From assembly GCA_035307765.1 (NCBI GenBank), contig DATGHU010000034.1:346230-410229 (forward strand): 64,000 bases of DNA. Reading direction: 5' to 3'. This stretch comes from a bacterium. GTDB taxonomy: Bacteria > Sysuimicrobiota > Sysuimicrobiia > Sysuimicrobiales > Segetimicrobiaceae. This document shows positions 19,052-31,418 of this stretch, one piece after another (position 1 is the first letter of the stretch; each line of letters begins with the position of its first letter). The position numbers and the translations under genes were made by a program. Under the pieces are notes generated by a model that saw only the letters and a program-made list of their open reading frames with translations, searched no databases and was not told where the DNA came from.

Positions 19052-19143
19052 GGGAAGGCCTTCGACTGACCTCTCCCCGTCCGCACCGTGCCCGCCACCG
19101 TCAACGCCCTCGCTTCTTCCAGAAGACGAAGGAGTTTCTTCCC

Positions 19144-19527
19144 TCAGGGGCGTGAGGCCACGGCCTCGATCTCCAGGAGATAATCGGGTGTGGCGAGGCT
19201 GGCCACCACGATGAACGTGTTCGGGGGAAAGTAGGTGGTGAAATACCGGGCGCGCACCTCCGCGATCTTCTGCCGGTGGGCGACGCTCGTCGTGTAGGTG
19301 GTGAGCTTCACCACATCGTCCAAGGCGGCGCCGGCGGACGCCAGCACCGCTTTGAGATTTTCGAACACCTGCACCGCCTGCGCCTCGATGTCCCCCCGGC
19401 CAACGAGGCGGCCCTCCTGGTCCTGGGCCACCTGCCCGGCCACGAAGACCAGATCCCCCGCCCGCACGGCGTGCGAATACCCGGTGGTCTTGTGCACGCC
19501 TCGCACCGCCACATCCTCGCGCTTCAC
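19144..19527 (-). CDS. RidA (YjgF/YER057c/UK114) family protein
   Basis: 127 residues, the family length. It has AGDLVFVAGQVAQD, the QAVQVFENLKAVLASAGAALDDVVKLTTY core, and the LLEIEAVA C-terminus. The RidA arginine is visible in VRARYF (KIAEVRARYFTTYFPP). RidA proteins deaminate reactive enamine/imine intermediates from PLP enzymes, but this subgroup often works in catabolic clusters, which fits the surrounding peptidases. It ends 93 nt from the M19 gene (convergent) and starts about 100 nt upstream of nothing on its own strand except the M28-like gene, which could read into it only from the far side; it lies downstream of the M28-like gene. Confidence 0.93.
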   Translation of the reverse strand: MKREDVAVRGVHKTTGYSHAVRAGDLVFVAGQVAQDQEGRLVGRGDIEAQAVQVFENLKAVLASAGAALDDVVKLTTYTTSVAHRQKIAEVRARYFTTYFPPNTFIVVASLATPDYLLEIEAVASRP

Positions 19528-19624
19528 CCGCCCTCCCCCTTCCCTCTGCGTTCTGGATACCCGCCAGACTCTCGGGCGACCCCGTTCGGCCTACCCCCCA
19601 CCCCCCTCCCCCGAAGACGGCCCG

Positions 19625-21361
19625 TTAGCCCCGGGTGATCGCCTCGACCGTCTCCTCGGCCAAGCGTGTCGCTTCGCCGAGGGCGGTGACCACCCGGTTG
19701 CGCTCGCGGACGGCCTGGGCGCGCAGGAACCCGTAGTCGAGGTCGCCCGCCAGCTGCGGGAGCGCCGCCGCCCGGCTCAGGCCGGGGAGCGTGTACTGCC
19801 CGACCGCCCGCATGATCGGCGACCACTCCGCGGGGTCGTGCGCAAACCTCCCGCTCTGACTGTAGATCACCGGCGTCAGGATCCGGCTCAGACGCCGAAG
19901 TGCCTCGTTGATCCGGCGCGCCGCCCGCCGGCCGTCGGCCCGCGCCTTGAGCACCTCGAGCTTGGCCGCCGAGGTGAGAAAGGCATCCGCGGCGGTGATC
20001 GCCGGCAGGAGATCGAGGTGACTGCCGACGGCAGTCGCCAGCTGTGAGACGCACTCCCGGATCTCCCGGCCCGTGTCCACGTGGTTGAAGGGCAGGATCT
20101 CGGCGTTCGCCAGTTCCGCCACCGCGGTCAGGGACACGCGGGTATCCAGGGCCAGAATCTCCGGGTCGGCCTTATCCAACGTGTCGAACTCCGTGTGCCA
20201 CCACCAGGCGTTCGCGCTGCCGCCGGTCCACGGCCGGCGGTCCGGGTGGTCGTCGGGGAGGAACGGATAGGTCGAGAACGACGGCACGCCGTTGGCCAGG
20301 AACGATTGGTCGGCCGCGCGCGACGGGCGGTGAACCGGGACGTCGCGCTGGCCGGTGACGCGCCGGATCACCTCACGGCAGAACTGCTGCACCTCGGCGG
20401 TGGTGTGGCGGGCGACGTATCGGGTCGCACCGCGGACGCCCGGGGAATCGATGTTGTGGTAGGCGAGGCAGTGCTCCGCCAGGTCGGCGAAGTACGTGTC
20501 CGCGTACCAGGTCGAGCCGCTGTAGCGCCCGTGGGAGTGGCCGGGCCACCAGCAGATCCGTACGTTGCGCCGCAGGTCCGCGCGGTGGTCCCACAGGATG
20601 CGGGCCATCTCGAGGAGGCACACGTCTCCCGTCGCATTGTCGGTGATGCCGACGTCCCAAGAACAGTAGTGGGCTCCCACGAGCGCAAATTCGCTGGTGC
20701 CGCCGCCCCCCGGGATCCGCGCCTCCGGCAGTTCGGAGCGCACCCATCCGGTCTTGACGTCGGTGGTAACGCGCACGGTCACCCGCTGCCCGCCCGCCAG
20801 CAGGCGCCGCAGGGTCTCCCCGCCCGCCTTGTTCACGGAGACCACCGGCAGTTGCGGGAGCCGGTCGACTTGATCGAGCGCCGGTGTCCCCCAGACGGTG
20901 GTGCCGATCATATTGTGGATAACCTGATCCTGATTGGCGAAGATCACCGCCGCGCATCCGGCTCTGCTCGCCCTCAGGATCGTCACCGGGGTCGCCAGCC
21001 CGTCGATCAGGCAGGCGCGTCCCGCCCCCCGGTTCACATTTCCGTCCTCGAGCGCCAGAAGATCAGAGACGACGCCCTGGGCGCCTGTGGGACGCCCGAA
21101 CGAGTGGGTCAGGCAGGCGATCTGCAATTGCTCAGGGGCCAGAACCTCAAGCGTGGCCCGGACCGGATAGCTGAGGAACGCGTCGAATTCATGGACGGTC
21201 ACGGGGACCCCGCCGGCCCGGAGCCGATCGGCGATATACTCCGCAGCGCGCGCCTCGCCGGGTCCTCCCGTGTCGCGCCGCACCCCCGAGAACCACTGCA
21301 GGTGCGCCAGCAGCCGCTCGGCGCTCACCGCATTGGCCATCATCGATTCTGCCGTCTTCAC
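19625..21361 (-). CDS. M28-like aminopeptidase/carboxypeptidase with atypical active site
   Basis: 578 residues from GTG at 21361 (GGAGG 10 nt upstream); ATG at 21343 is an alternative. A PA-type domain around residues 90-200 precedes the M28 block: FALVGAHYCSWDVGITDNATGD supplies the expected His and Asp ligands, YHNIDSPG the later Asp, and WWHTEFDTLDKAD the last His. Where normal M28 enzymes have the catalytic EE pair before GL-x-GS, this protein reads GHSHGRYSGS, with histidines replacing the glutamates. It probably hydrolyses or binds a peptide or amide, with changed chemistry. No signal peptide is seen. The frame is open upstream to 22009 but that part overlaps the GDE gene and is not family-like. 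Confidence 0.85.
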   Translation of the reverse strand: MKTAESMMANAVSAERLLAHLQWFSGVRRDTGGPGEARAAEYIADRLRAGGVPVTVHEFDAFLSYPVRATLEVLAPEQLQIACLTHSFGRPTGAQGVVSDLLALEDGNVNRGAGRACLIDGLATPVTILRASRAGCAAVIFANQDQVIHNMIGTTVWGTPALDQVDRLPQLPVVSVNKAGGETLRRLLAGGQRVTVRVTTDVKTGWVRSELPEARIPGGGGTSEFALVGAHYCSWDVGITDNATGDVCLLEMARILWDHRADLRRNVRICWWPGHSHGRYSGSTWYADTYFADLAEHCLAYHNIDSPGVRGATRYVARHTTAEVQQFCREVIRRVTGQRDVPVHRPSRAADQSFLANGVPSFSTYPFLPDDHPDRRPWTGGSANAWWWHTEFDTLDKADPEILALDTRVSLTAVAELANAEILPFNHVDTGREIRECVSQLATAVGSHLDLLPAITAADAFLTSAAKLEVLKARADGRRAARRINEALRRLSRILTPVIYSQSGRFAHDPAEWSPIMRAVGQYTLPGLSRAAALPQLAGDLDYGFLRAQAVRERNRVVTALGEATRLAEETVEAITRG

Positions 21362-21768
21362 GTGATCACACCCTCCGTGACCCGCGCGCTCGCTCGCCGG
21401 ACACTCGTCGGTCGCGCACGCGAGATTCGCCCGGGCCGGAATCGTCCGCCACGTGCGCATGACCCCGTGCGTCCGCTCGGCCGAGCCGACGGTGAAAAGC
21501 GCCGGCCGGGTGACCACGGGCGCGCGGAGCGAGAATCCCGCTCCAACCGGCCCGGAAGAAAATGACACGATGCGCGACCTTCTGCGTGCGGCCGCGGTCG
21601 ACACGCGCCCGACTTGACGCGGGGGCCGCGTTTCGCCATCGGCGCACCCGCGTGCACCGCCTCGACCCCGCGGGAACCACCCGTCTGCACCGCGTGTGTT
21701 CGGTCCGGTCGAAGCCCACCCCTCTCCAACGCCGTGGGAGACGATAGGCACCGCTGCGGCGCGGTGGG
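21362..21768. other. Intergenic region between GDE-type gene and M28-like gene
   Basis: About 400 nt on the way from the GDE-type gene to the M28-like gene, both minus strand. ORFs in it have arginine-rich shadow composition and no recognisable family. I see no RNA gene, repeat or clear promoter; the only element is the GGAGG box before 21361. Confidence 0.5.
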
Positions 21769-23796
21769 TCAGCGCGCCGGGGCCTCGGTGAGAATCCGCC
21801 ACACCCGGAGCACTTCGGCCACACTCCACGCCTGGCCGATGCATCCTCGGGGCAGGTGCGGGGGATCGCCTTCGAAGATCTCGGAGATCGTACCCAGCCC
21901 GGCATCGCGCAGGTGTGGTTCGAACGGGCGGAGGAATCCGAGCGCCACTTCCGGGTCGCGGTGGACCCGAAAGTGCGCCTCGGCATACGCGCCGAGGAGC
22001 CAGGCCCAAGCGGGTCCCTGATGATAGGCCCCGTCACGGCGGGAAACGTCGCCGGTATAGTCGCCGTGGTAACGGGGATCGTCCGGGCTCAGCGAACGCA
22101 GCCCGCCGGTCGTGAGCAGGGCGCGACCGACCGCTTCGACCACCGCAGCGGCCGCCCCCCCGTCGAGGAGCGGGAACGGCAGGGACACCGCCAGGATCTG
22201 GTTGGGCCGGATCGCCAGGTCGTCGCCGTCAGGGCCGTCCACGACGTCGGCCAGCGCCCCCCGGTCCGGCCGGACAAAGCGCGCGCGAAACGCTGCGCGC
22301 GCCCGGTCGGCCAGGTCGGCGTAGCGCTGTGACGCGGGATCGTGGCGGGCAGCGAGACACTCCACCAGCGTCCGCAGCGCGTTGTACCACAGGGCGTTGA
22401 TCTCCACCGGCTTGCCGATGCGCGGGGTGACCACCCGGTCACCGACCTTCGCGTCCATCCAGGTGACCTGCCATCCGGGTTGCCCGGCACGGAGCAGGCC
22501 GTCTGTGGGGTCCACGCCGATCCCGTAGTTCGTCCCGGTCACGTGACGGTCGATGATCTCCCGCAGCACCGGCAGCAGCTCATCGGCGAGGCGCCGGTCG
22601 CCCGTCGCCTCGCGGTGCGCCCGCACGGCCAGCACGTACCACAGCGATGCGTCCGCCGTGTTGTACCCGGGATCGACCCCGGGCCGGTCGGGAAAGTTGT
22701 TGGGGATGAGGCCGTCGCGGACGTAGAGGGAGAACTCGCGGAGCACCGCCTCCGCGTCCGCGGGACGCCCCGTGCAGAGCGCGAGGCCCGGGAGCGCAAT
22801 CATCGTGTCCCGCCCCCAATCGTTGAACCAGTGATACCCGGCGATGACCGTTCTCACGGCCGCGGCCTCGGGTCCGCGGCGGACGATGAACTGGTCGGCC
22901 GCGAGGACAAGCTGCCGGACGAGGGGGTGAACCCGTTCCGCCCCGGCCTGTGCGAGCAGCTCCCGCTGGCGGTCCTGCGCGGCGGTAAGGCTGCGATCGC
23001 CGTCGGGATCCGCACTCGCCTCCGCCGTCATGACGACCGTGAGGCTCCCTCCGGGGGGAAGGTGCGCCCGAAAGCTGCCGGGCGCGTACAGGTCGGCGCG
23101 GTCGTCCAACCCCCGCGCGGTCTCCTCGCGGTGGAGAAAGTTCCAGTACCACTCCCCGCCCGGGGCGAAGATACCAGCGGCGGCCTGCAGCCGGAATGGA
23201 ACGGCCCCCGCGTGCGCGTGGATGATCGCCCCACCCGAGCCGGCCTCGACCTCGGGCGCCCATCCCCGTCCTGAGGTCAGCGTGTGAAAATCGCGATAGG
23301 TCACCAGCGGCGTGATCTCCAATTCCACACCGCAGCTGCCCCGCACCAGCCGGTACCGGAGATACGTCGTGTTGGCGCGCGCCGCCATCCACACGCGCTT
23401 CTCGAGCAGCGCGTCGCCAAACGCGTGGGTCCACACGGGGAGCATTCCCTCAAGGTGGAACGATTGGAGGTGGCGGTAACCGTGCGGATCGATCGTCCCC
23501 CCGCCCCACTCATGGGTGCACAGCGGGTACCGGCGCCCGTCGTACACGACCCACTCCACCAGCCCGCCGACGAGGACGGTGCGTCCGACCGGCGGGGCGA
23601 GCGCCGCCACGAGCAGTCCGTGATAGCGCCGGGTGCTCACCCCGGCCAGCGTCCCGGACGCGTAGCCCCCCAGGCCGTTTGTGACGAGCCACTCCCGGCG
23701 CAGACCTGACGGGAGATCGCCGCAGGTTTCGCGGCCGAAGGCGACGGCCGGGGCCGCGGGCCCCGCATCCGATGGGGGGAAGAAGGCGGACGGCAC
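21769..23796 (-). CDS. Amylo-alpha-1,6-glucosidase / glycogen debranching-like enzyme (GDE family)
   Basis: 675 residues from GTG at 23796, chosen because it lies 11 nt after the upstream glucosidase stop and leaves about 23 residues before the N-terminal domain (REWLVTNGLGGYASGT, STRRYHGLLVAAL). The catalytic-domain signature NDWGRDTMIALPGLAL is at about residues 325-340, followed by NNFPDRPG and, near the end, YHQGPAWAWLLGAYAEA; both are typical of the GDE C-terminal alpha/alpha toroid. The family removes alpha-1,6 branches from glycogen-like glucans. It is co-transcribed with the GH63-like enzyme just upstream. The start lacks a strong ribosome binding site, as expected for translational coupling. 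Confidence 0.92.
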   Translation of the reverse strand: MPSAFFPPSDAGPAAPAVAFGRETCGDLPSGLRREWLVTNGLGGYASGTLAGVSTRRYHGLLVAALAPPVGRTVLVGGLVEWVVYDGRRYPLCTHEWGGGTIDPHGYRHLQSFHLEGMLPVWTHAFGDALLEKRVWMAARANTTYLRYRLVRGSCGVELEITPLVTYRDFHTLTSGRGWAPEVEAGSGGAIIHAHAGAVPFRLQAAAGIFAPGGEWYWNFLHREETARGLDDRADLYAPGSFRAHLPPGGSLTVVMTAEASADPDGDRSLTAAQDRQRELLAQAGAERVHPLVRQLVLAADQFIVRRGPEAAAVRTVIAGYHWFNDWGRDTMIALPGLALCTGRPADAEAVLREFSLYVRDGLIPNNFPDRPGVDPGYNTADASLWYVLAVRAHREATGDRRLADELLPVLREIIDRHVTGTNYGIGVDPTDGLLRAGQPGWQVTWMDAKVGDRVVTPRIGKPVEINALWYNALRTLVECLAARHDPASQRYADLADRARAAFRARFVRPDRGALADVVDGPDGDDLAIRPNQILAVSLPFPLLDGGAAAAVVEAVGRALLTTGGLRSLSPDDPRYHGDYTGDVSRRDGAYHQGPAWAWLLGAYAEAHFRVHRDPEVALGFLRPFEPHLRDAGLGTISEIFEGDPPHLPRGCIGQAWSVAEVLRVWRILTEAPAR

Positions 23797-23807
23797 CGGG
23801 CGCTGGC

Positions 23808-26480
<2,673 letters not shown>

Positions 26481-26586
26481 CTCTACCTCCGGTCGCCTGC
26501 CGCCCGCTCCTGGTCCGTGGGCCGACACCGGCGGCGGCCCCGGCGGGTCCGGTACCGCGCCTCCCCTCTTGCGTCGTGCCCCTCTA

Positions 26587-26620
26587 TCTTCAGTAGTGCC
26601 CCTTCATTATATAAAGAAGT
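26587..26620. promoter_or_regulatory. AT-rich promoter-like island in divergent region
   Basis: The 256-nt gap between the GH63-like gene and the hydroxyacid dehydrogenase contains one AT-rich patch (CATTATATAAAG at 26605-26616) in otherwise GC-rich DNA. It offers TATAAA on the plus strand and TATAAT on the minus strand, so it could serve both divergent genes. No good -35 box was found on either side. Function is inferred. Confidence 0.3.
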
Positions 26621-26736
26621 CCAAATGCGCTGGACGGCGGGGCGCTGGCGGACGGAGGCGAGTCGGCTCCGCCCTCGAACCCTACCGGGACAGGGGGACG
26701 CCGACCGGAAACGCGGCCCCCCGGGAAGGAGAAAAG

Positions 26737-27705
26737 ATGGCCGCGGTCCGCATCGTCATCCCGGACGACAGCCCGCCGGTGATCTCCGGCACCCCCGCAC
26801 TCGAGCGTATCCGAGCGTCGGCCGAGACGATCGTGCATACGTCGCCGCCCGACTCCGAGGATGACCTGATCCGGCGGCTGAGAGACGCGCACACCGTCGT
26901 CAACATCCGCGGCTACTGCAAGTTCACGGCCCGCGTCCTCGAATCCGCCCACGGGGCGCTGCGGCATCTGGCGATCTGGGGCACCGGCACCGACAACGTG
27001 GATCTCGCGGCGGCGCGCCGGCTCGGCATCGTCGTCTCCAACACGCCCAACACCGCGACCGACGCCATCGCCGAACACTGCTTGGCCCTCCTCCTCGCCG
27101 TCGCCCGAAGGCTGCCCCACCTGGACGCGACCGTGAAGCGCGGGGAGTGGGAGCGCGGGATGTTGTTCCAGTGCCTGGGGAAGACCCTCGGCATCATCGG
27201 CACCGGCGCGATCGGCACCCGGTTTGCCGAACTGGGACGCGTGATCGGCATGCGGGTCATCGCCTGGACGCTGCACCCTGATCCGGCGAAGGCGCGGCAC
27301 GGCGGGTTTGCCTACACCCCGACCCTGGAGGCGCTGCTCGAAGAGGCCGATGTCGTCTCCCTCCATCTGCGGTCCAGCCCGGAGACCCGGGGACTGCTCG
27401 GGGCGGCCCAATTTGCGAGGATGCGGCCGGGATCGATCTTCATCAACACGGCGCGCGGCGATATCGTGGACGAGGCGGCGCTGGCCCAGGCCCTGCGGGC
27501 GGGGAAGCTGGGGGGGGCGGGGATCGATGTGTTCCTCAAGGAACCGATCACCAATGATGCACCGCTGCTCGGCTGCGACACCGCGGTCCTGACCCCGCAC
27601 ACGGCGGGGACCACCCCGGAGGCCCTCGTCAACGGCCTCAACCTCTGCGCCGAGAATGTGACGCGGTTCCTCGCCGAAGGCAAGGTGGTGCACCGGGTCG
27701 TATAA
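26737..27705 (+). CDS. D-isomer-specific 2-hydroxyacid dehydrogenase
   Basis: 322 residues from the ATG at 26737 with AAGGAG upstream. The NAD-binding motif is LGIIGTGAIGTRFAEL, and the catalytic triad of the family is visible: Arg in NTARGDIVDE, Glu in DVFLKEPI, and His in LTPHTAGTT. It reversibly reduces 2-keto acids to D-2-hydroxy acids with NAD(P)H, or acts as a phosphoglycerate-dehydrogenase-like enzyme. It is followed 37 nt later by the MBL-fold gene in the same direction. It is one of three such dehydrogenases in this window, each next to a different hydrolase set. Confidence 0.94.
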   Translation: MAAVRIVIPDDSPPVISGTPALERIRASAETIVHTSPPDSEDDLIRRLRDAHTVVNIRGYCKFTARVLESAHGALRHLAIWGTGTDNVDLAAARRLGIVVSNTPNTATDAIAEHCLALLLAVARRLPHLDATVKRGEWERGMLFQCLGKTLGIIGTGAIGTRFAELGRVIGMRVIAWTLHPDPAKARHGGFAYTPTLEALLEEADVVSLHLRSSPETRGLLGAAQFARMRPGSIFINTARGDIVDEAALAQALRAGKLGGAGIDVFLKEPITNDAPLLGCDTAVLTPHTAGTTPEALVNGLNLCAENVTRFLAEGKVVHRVV

Positions 27706-27742
27706 GGTGGTGCACCGCGACGACACTGACGAGGAGTCGATG

Positions 27743-28522
27743 ATGGCCGCAACCTATGAGATCGACGCGCTGAGCCCGGGCGGGCGCGAGGTGGATTGGT
27801 CCACCCGACTCTTCATGGCGCCGAGTGGGGAGACCACGACGTCGGCCTACTTCCTGTGGTTATTGCGGGGGCCGGCCGGGCCGATCCTCGTGGATACCGG
27901 GTTCACCCCGCGTCTCGCCAAAGCCAAGGGGTTGTCGGATCAGCTGAAGCTGCGCACGCGCGACGAACTGCTTGCCACCGCCGGGGTCGACCCGAATGCG
28001 GTCAAGACCGTAATCCTCACCCACACGCATTGGGACCACTTCGATCTCGAAGGATTCCTCCCCAAGGCAACCTTTTGGGTTCAGCGCCGGGAAGTGGAGT
28101 TCTGGGACGGGTTCGGCGGCCAGGACCGATGGACGCGCCGCTTCCTCAGCGACTGCTACGCCCAGGACCTGGAGGCGGTGCGCTCGAGCGGGCGGCTCAA
28201 CGTGGTCGACGGCAACCTCGAGCTCGTCGAGGGCGTGCGTTTGGAGTGGGTGGGCGGTCATTCGCCCGGGATGCAGATCGTGGTCGTGCAGACGGGCAAG
28301 GGGCCGTTCGTGATCGCCAACGACGCCTTGACGACCTACCGCAACCTCCGCGACTGGGTCCCGCCCGCGATCCACCTCAACAGCGTCGCGGAGTGCCTGG
28401 GGGCGATGGCCCGGATCAAGAGCGTGGCAAACGGCGACGAGGGGCGGATCTGTCCCGGGCACGACGGGGAAGTGTGGAAGAAGTTTCCCGAGGTCAAGCC
28501 GGGGGTCTACCGCCTCGCCTGA
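27743..28522 (+). CDS. Metallo-beta-lactamase-fold hydrolase (AHL-lactonase-like)
   Basis: 259 residues from the second of two adjacent ATGs (27743), which has the better spacing from GAGGAG. The zinc motif HTHWDHFD is near residue 95, with later ligands at GGHSPGMQ and the aspartate in IANDAL. The first half resembles quorum-quenching lactonases: LLRGPAGPILVDTGF then TVILTHTHWDHFD. Such enzymes hydrolyse lactones, thioesters or related bonds. Its location behind the hydroxyacid dehydrogenase suggests a lactone or ester intermediate; that is inference. The stop lies 27 nt from the stop of the convergent minus-strand dehydrogenase. Confidence 0.92.
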   Translation: MAATYEIDALSPGGREVDWSTRLFMAPSGETTTSAYFLWLLRGPAGPILVDTGFTPRLAKAKGLSDQLKLRTRDELLATAGVDPNAVKTVILTHTHWDHFDLEGFLPKATFWVQRREVEFWDGFGGQDRWTRRFLSDCYAQDLEAVRSSGRLNVVDGNLELVEGVRLEWVGGHSPGMQIVVVQTGKGPFVIANDALTTYRNLRDWVPPAIHLNSVAECLGAMARIKSVANGDEGRICPGHDGEVWKKFPEVKPGVYRLA

Positions 28523-28549
28523 ATCGCCGGACGGCGAAGCCCGGAGCCC

Positions 28550-29542
28550 CTATTGGGGACGGCGCCGGAGGTGTGAGGAGGAGAGGACGGCGGGGTTGAG
28601 CACCCGGACCGGGGTCCCCGCCAGGAAGGCCCGAATGTCGTCCGCGGCGTCCCGGTAGAAGACCTCGTAGCCCTCAACCGTCACGTACCCGAGGTGGGGG
28701 GTGATCACCACGCGCTCCAGCCGTCGAAACGGATGGTCGAGGGGCAGCGGCTCGTCATCGAACACATCCAGGCCGGCCCCGGCCAGCGTCCGCTGCTCGA
28801 GCGCCTCGATCATGGCCGTCTCGTCGATGATGGGCCCGCGCGAGGTGTTGACCAGCAGCGCACTCGGCTTCATCAGGCCGAACTCCCGCCGCCCCAGCAC
28901 GCCGGTCGTCCGGGCGCTCAGCTTCAGGTGGATCGTGACGACGTCCGCGCGGGAGAGGAGTTCATCCTTCGACACCAGGGTCGCCCCGAACTGCGCCGCG
29001 CGCTCGCCGGTCAGATTCTGGCTCCACGCGATCACCGTCATGCCAAACGCGCGCCCGATCGTCGCCACTTGCGAGCCGAGCGTCCCGAGCCCGATGACCC
29101 CGAGCACCTTCCCCTGCAGCCCGGTGCCGAGCGTCGTTTGCCAGTGGCCGCCCCGCGTCGCCCGGTCCTCGTGGGGAATGTGACGCGCCAGAGACAGGAT
29201 CAACCCCCAGGTGAGCTCCGCGGTCGGGTACTTGAGGCCGCCCGTCCCGCAGACCACGATCCCCAACCGTGTGGCGCTGTCCACGTCGATTGAGGCGTTG
29301 GCCATCCCCGTCGTGACTAACAGGCGAAGCTCGGGCAACCGCTGCAGCAACGGCCCAGGAAAAGGGGTGCGCTCGCGCATGGCGACCACGGCGTGAATCG
29401 GTGCGAGACGCTCGCCGACGCGACCCGCGTCCTTCAGGTGGTCGCGGTAGACGTGGACCTCGGTGTCCGGGCCGAGCGCGTCCCAGTCCGCCAGGGTCGC
29501 GGCGACGCCTTGGTAGTCGTCGAGGATCGCGACCCTCAGCAT
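28550..29542 (-). CDS. D-2-hydroxyacid dehydrogenase
   Basis: 330 residues from the ATG at 29542 (GAGAGG upstream). The family N-terminus is MLRVAILDDYQGVA, typical of the subgroup found with catabolic clusters. NAD motif LGVIGLGTLGSQVATIG, catalytic Arg in NTSRGPIIDE, Glu in DDEPLP and His in TPHLGYV are all present. The M19 dipeptidase ends 22 nt upstream, so it is the last gene of the amidohydrolase - ThDP enzyme - AhpD-like - dipeptidase series. The product is cytosolic. Its 2-hydroxy acid is unknown. Confidence 0.94.
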   Translation of the reverse strand: MLRVAILDDYQGVAATLADWDALGPDTEVHVYRDHLKDAGRVGERLAPIHAVVAMRERTPFPGPLLQRLPELRLLVTTGMANASIDVDSATRLGIVVCGTGGLKYPTAELTWGLILSLARHIPHEDRATRGGHWQTTLGTGLQGKVLGVIGLGTLGSQVATIGRAFGMTVIAWSQNLTGERAAQFGATLVSKDELLSRADVVTIHLKLSARTTGVLGRREFGLMKPSALLVNTSRGPIIDETAMIEALEQRTLAGAGLDVFDDEPLPLDHPFRRLERVVITPHLGYVTVEGYEVFYRDAADDIRAFLAGTPVRVLNPAVLSSSHLRRRPQ

Positions 29543-29564
29543 GCCGCCTCTCCCGGAAGGGAAC

Positions 29565-30647
<1,083 letters not shown>

Positions 30648-30753
30648 GGCCTCCCGCTTCGGGGCGTTCGCGCGGGTCCCCTGCGTGGTTCCCCCGTGGA
30701 ACCGCGCGCGGTCCCGACGATCGACGCCCGCGCCGGATGAAGGTGCGCCCGGC

Positions 30754-31314
30754 CTATGGAGAGGACCGGACCTTGCGGATTTGGCAGAATCCCTGGGCTT
30801 CGATGCGCAGGGCGTGATTGAACCTGCTGCGGAAGTTCTCGAACGCCACGTGCGCGGTGAGCTCCACCATCTCCTCTTCGGAGAAGTGCGTCCGCAGGGT
30901 AGCGAACAGTTCGTCCGAGACATCGTGACCGCTGACGGTCATCCCGTCGGCGTACTGGAGCACCAGCCGTTCGAGCGCCGAAAACACCGGGCTGGTGGCG
31001 TAGTCGCCGAGGTGCGCGAACTTTTCTTCAGCTATTCCGGCCGCCTCGCCCGAGGCGGTGTTGATATCCACTCAGAACGGACACCCGTTGATGGTGGCGA
31101 CCCGCACGTACACGAGATACCGCAGCGCAGGAGGGATGAGGGGGGCATCACGCATCGCCTGGCTCCACTCGCGATACGCGCGCTGCAGGGCGGGACGTCG
31201 GGTCCACACCTGTGTCGTGTGGAGCGGTGTGCCGTAGCGAGCGGTCTCTTGCACCAGGAGCTCGCGCATGTCGGCGGGCAGCGTAGACGCATTTGGCGGG
31301 GTGATGCGGCTCAT
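30754..31314 (-). CDS. AhpD/carboxymuconolactone-decarboxylase-family protein, candidate selenoprotein (CPFU)
   Basis: One minus-strand frame from the ATG at 31314 (GGAGGG 5 nt before it) to 30754, 186 codons if the TGA at 31072-31074 (codon 81) is read through. Both halves belong to a single CMD-domain protein of normal length. The N-terminal half ends RYLVYVRVATINGCPF and the C-terminal half continues VDINTASGEAAG, then ERLVLQYADGMT, HFSEEEMVELTAHVAFENFRSRFNHAL. The TGA sits exactly where relatives have the second Cys of the CxxC redox motif, so the motif would be CPFU. A hairpin with SECIS-like geometry follows. AhpD-like proteins act as thiol-dependent peroxidases or reductases. The alternative, a nonsense mutation, is less likely because the hit is precise and nothing else is damaged. 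Confidence 0.8.
31041..31058 (-). promoter_or_regulatory. Candidate bacterial SECIS element
   Basis: On the coding (minus) strand, CCGCCTC and GAGGCGG form a perfect 7-bp stem with the loop GGGC. The stem starts 13 nt after the TGA and the loop begins 20 nt after it. As I recall the published bacterial SECIS model, it requires a short stem-loop with a G among the first loop bases, placed about 16-37 nt after UGA, and this fits. High GC makes chance hairpins common, so it is supporting evidence rather than proof. Confidence 0.6.
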
Positions 31315-31418
31315 GGGAACCCTCCCTCCGGAGCCTGTCCGCGTCACAGTTCTACAGCGCACCGCCCCCCTCCCGTCGGGGGCGTCGTCAGGTGGAAGAC
31401 CGCTGATCCGACGCGGGG

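Noticed and set aside
31072-31362. Reading the AhpD-like gene as two separate short proteins ending and starting at the TGA
   Set aside because: The second part would begin inside the conserved redox motif; both parts are one protein in one frame.
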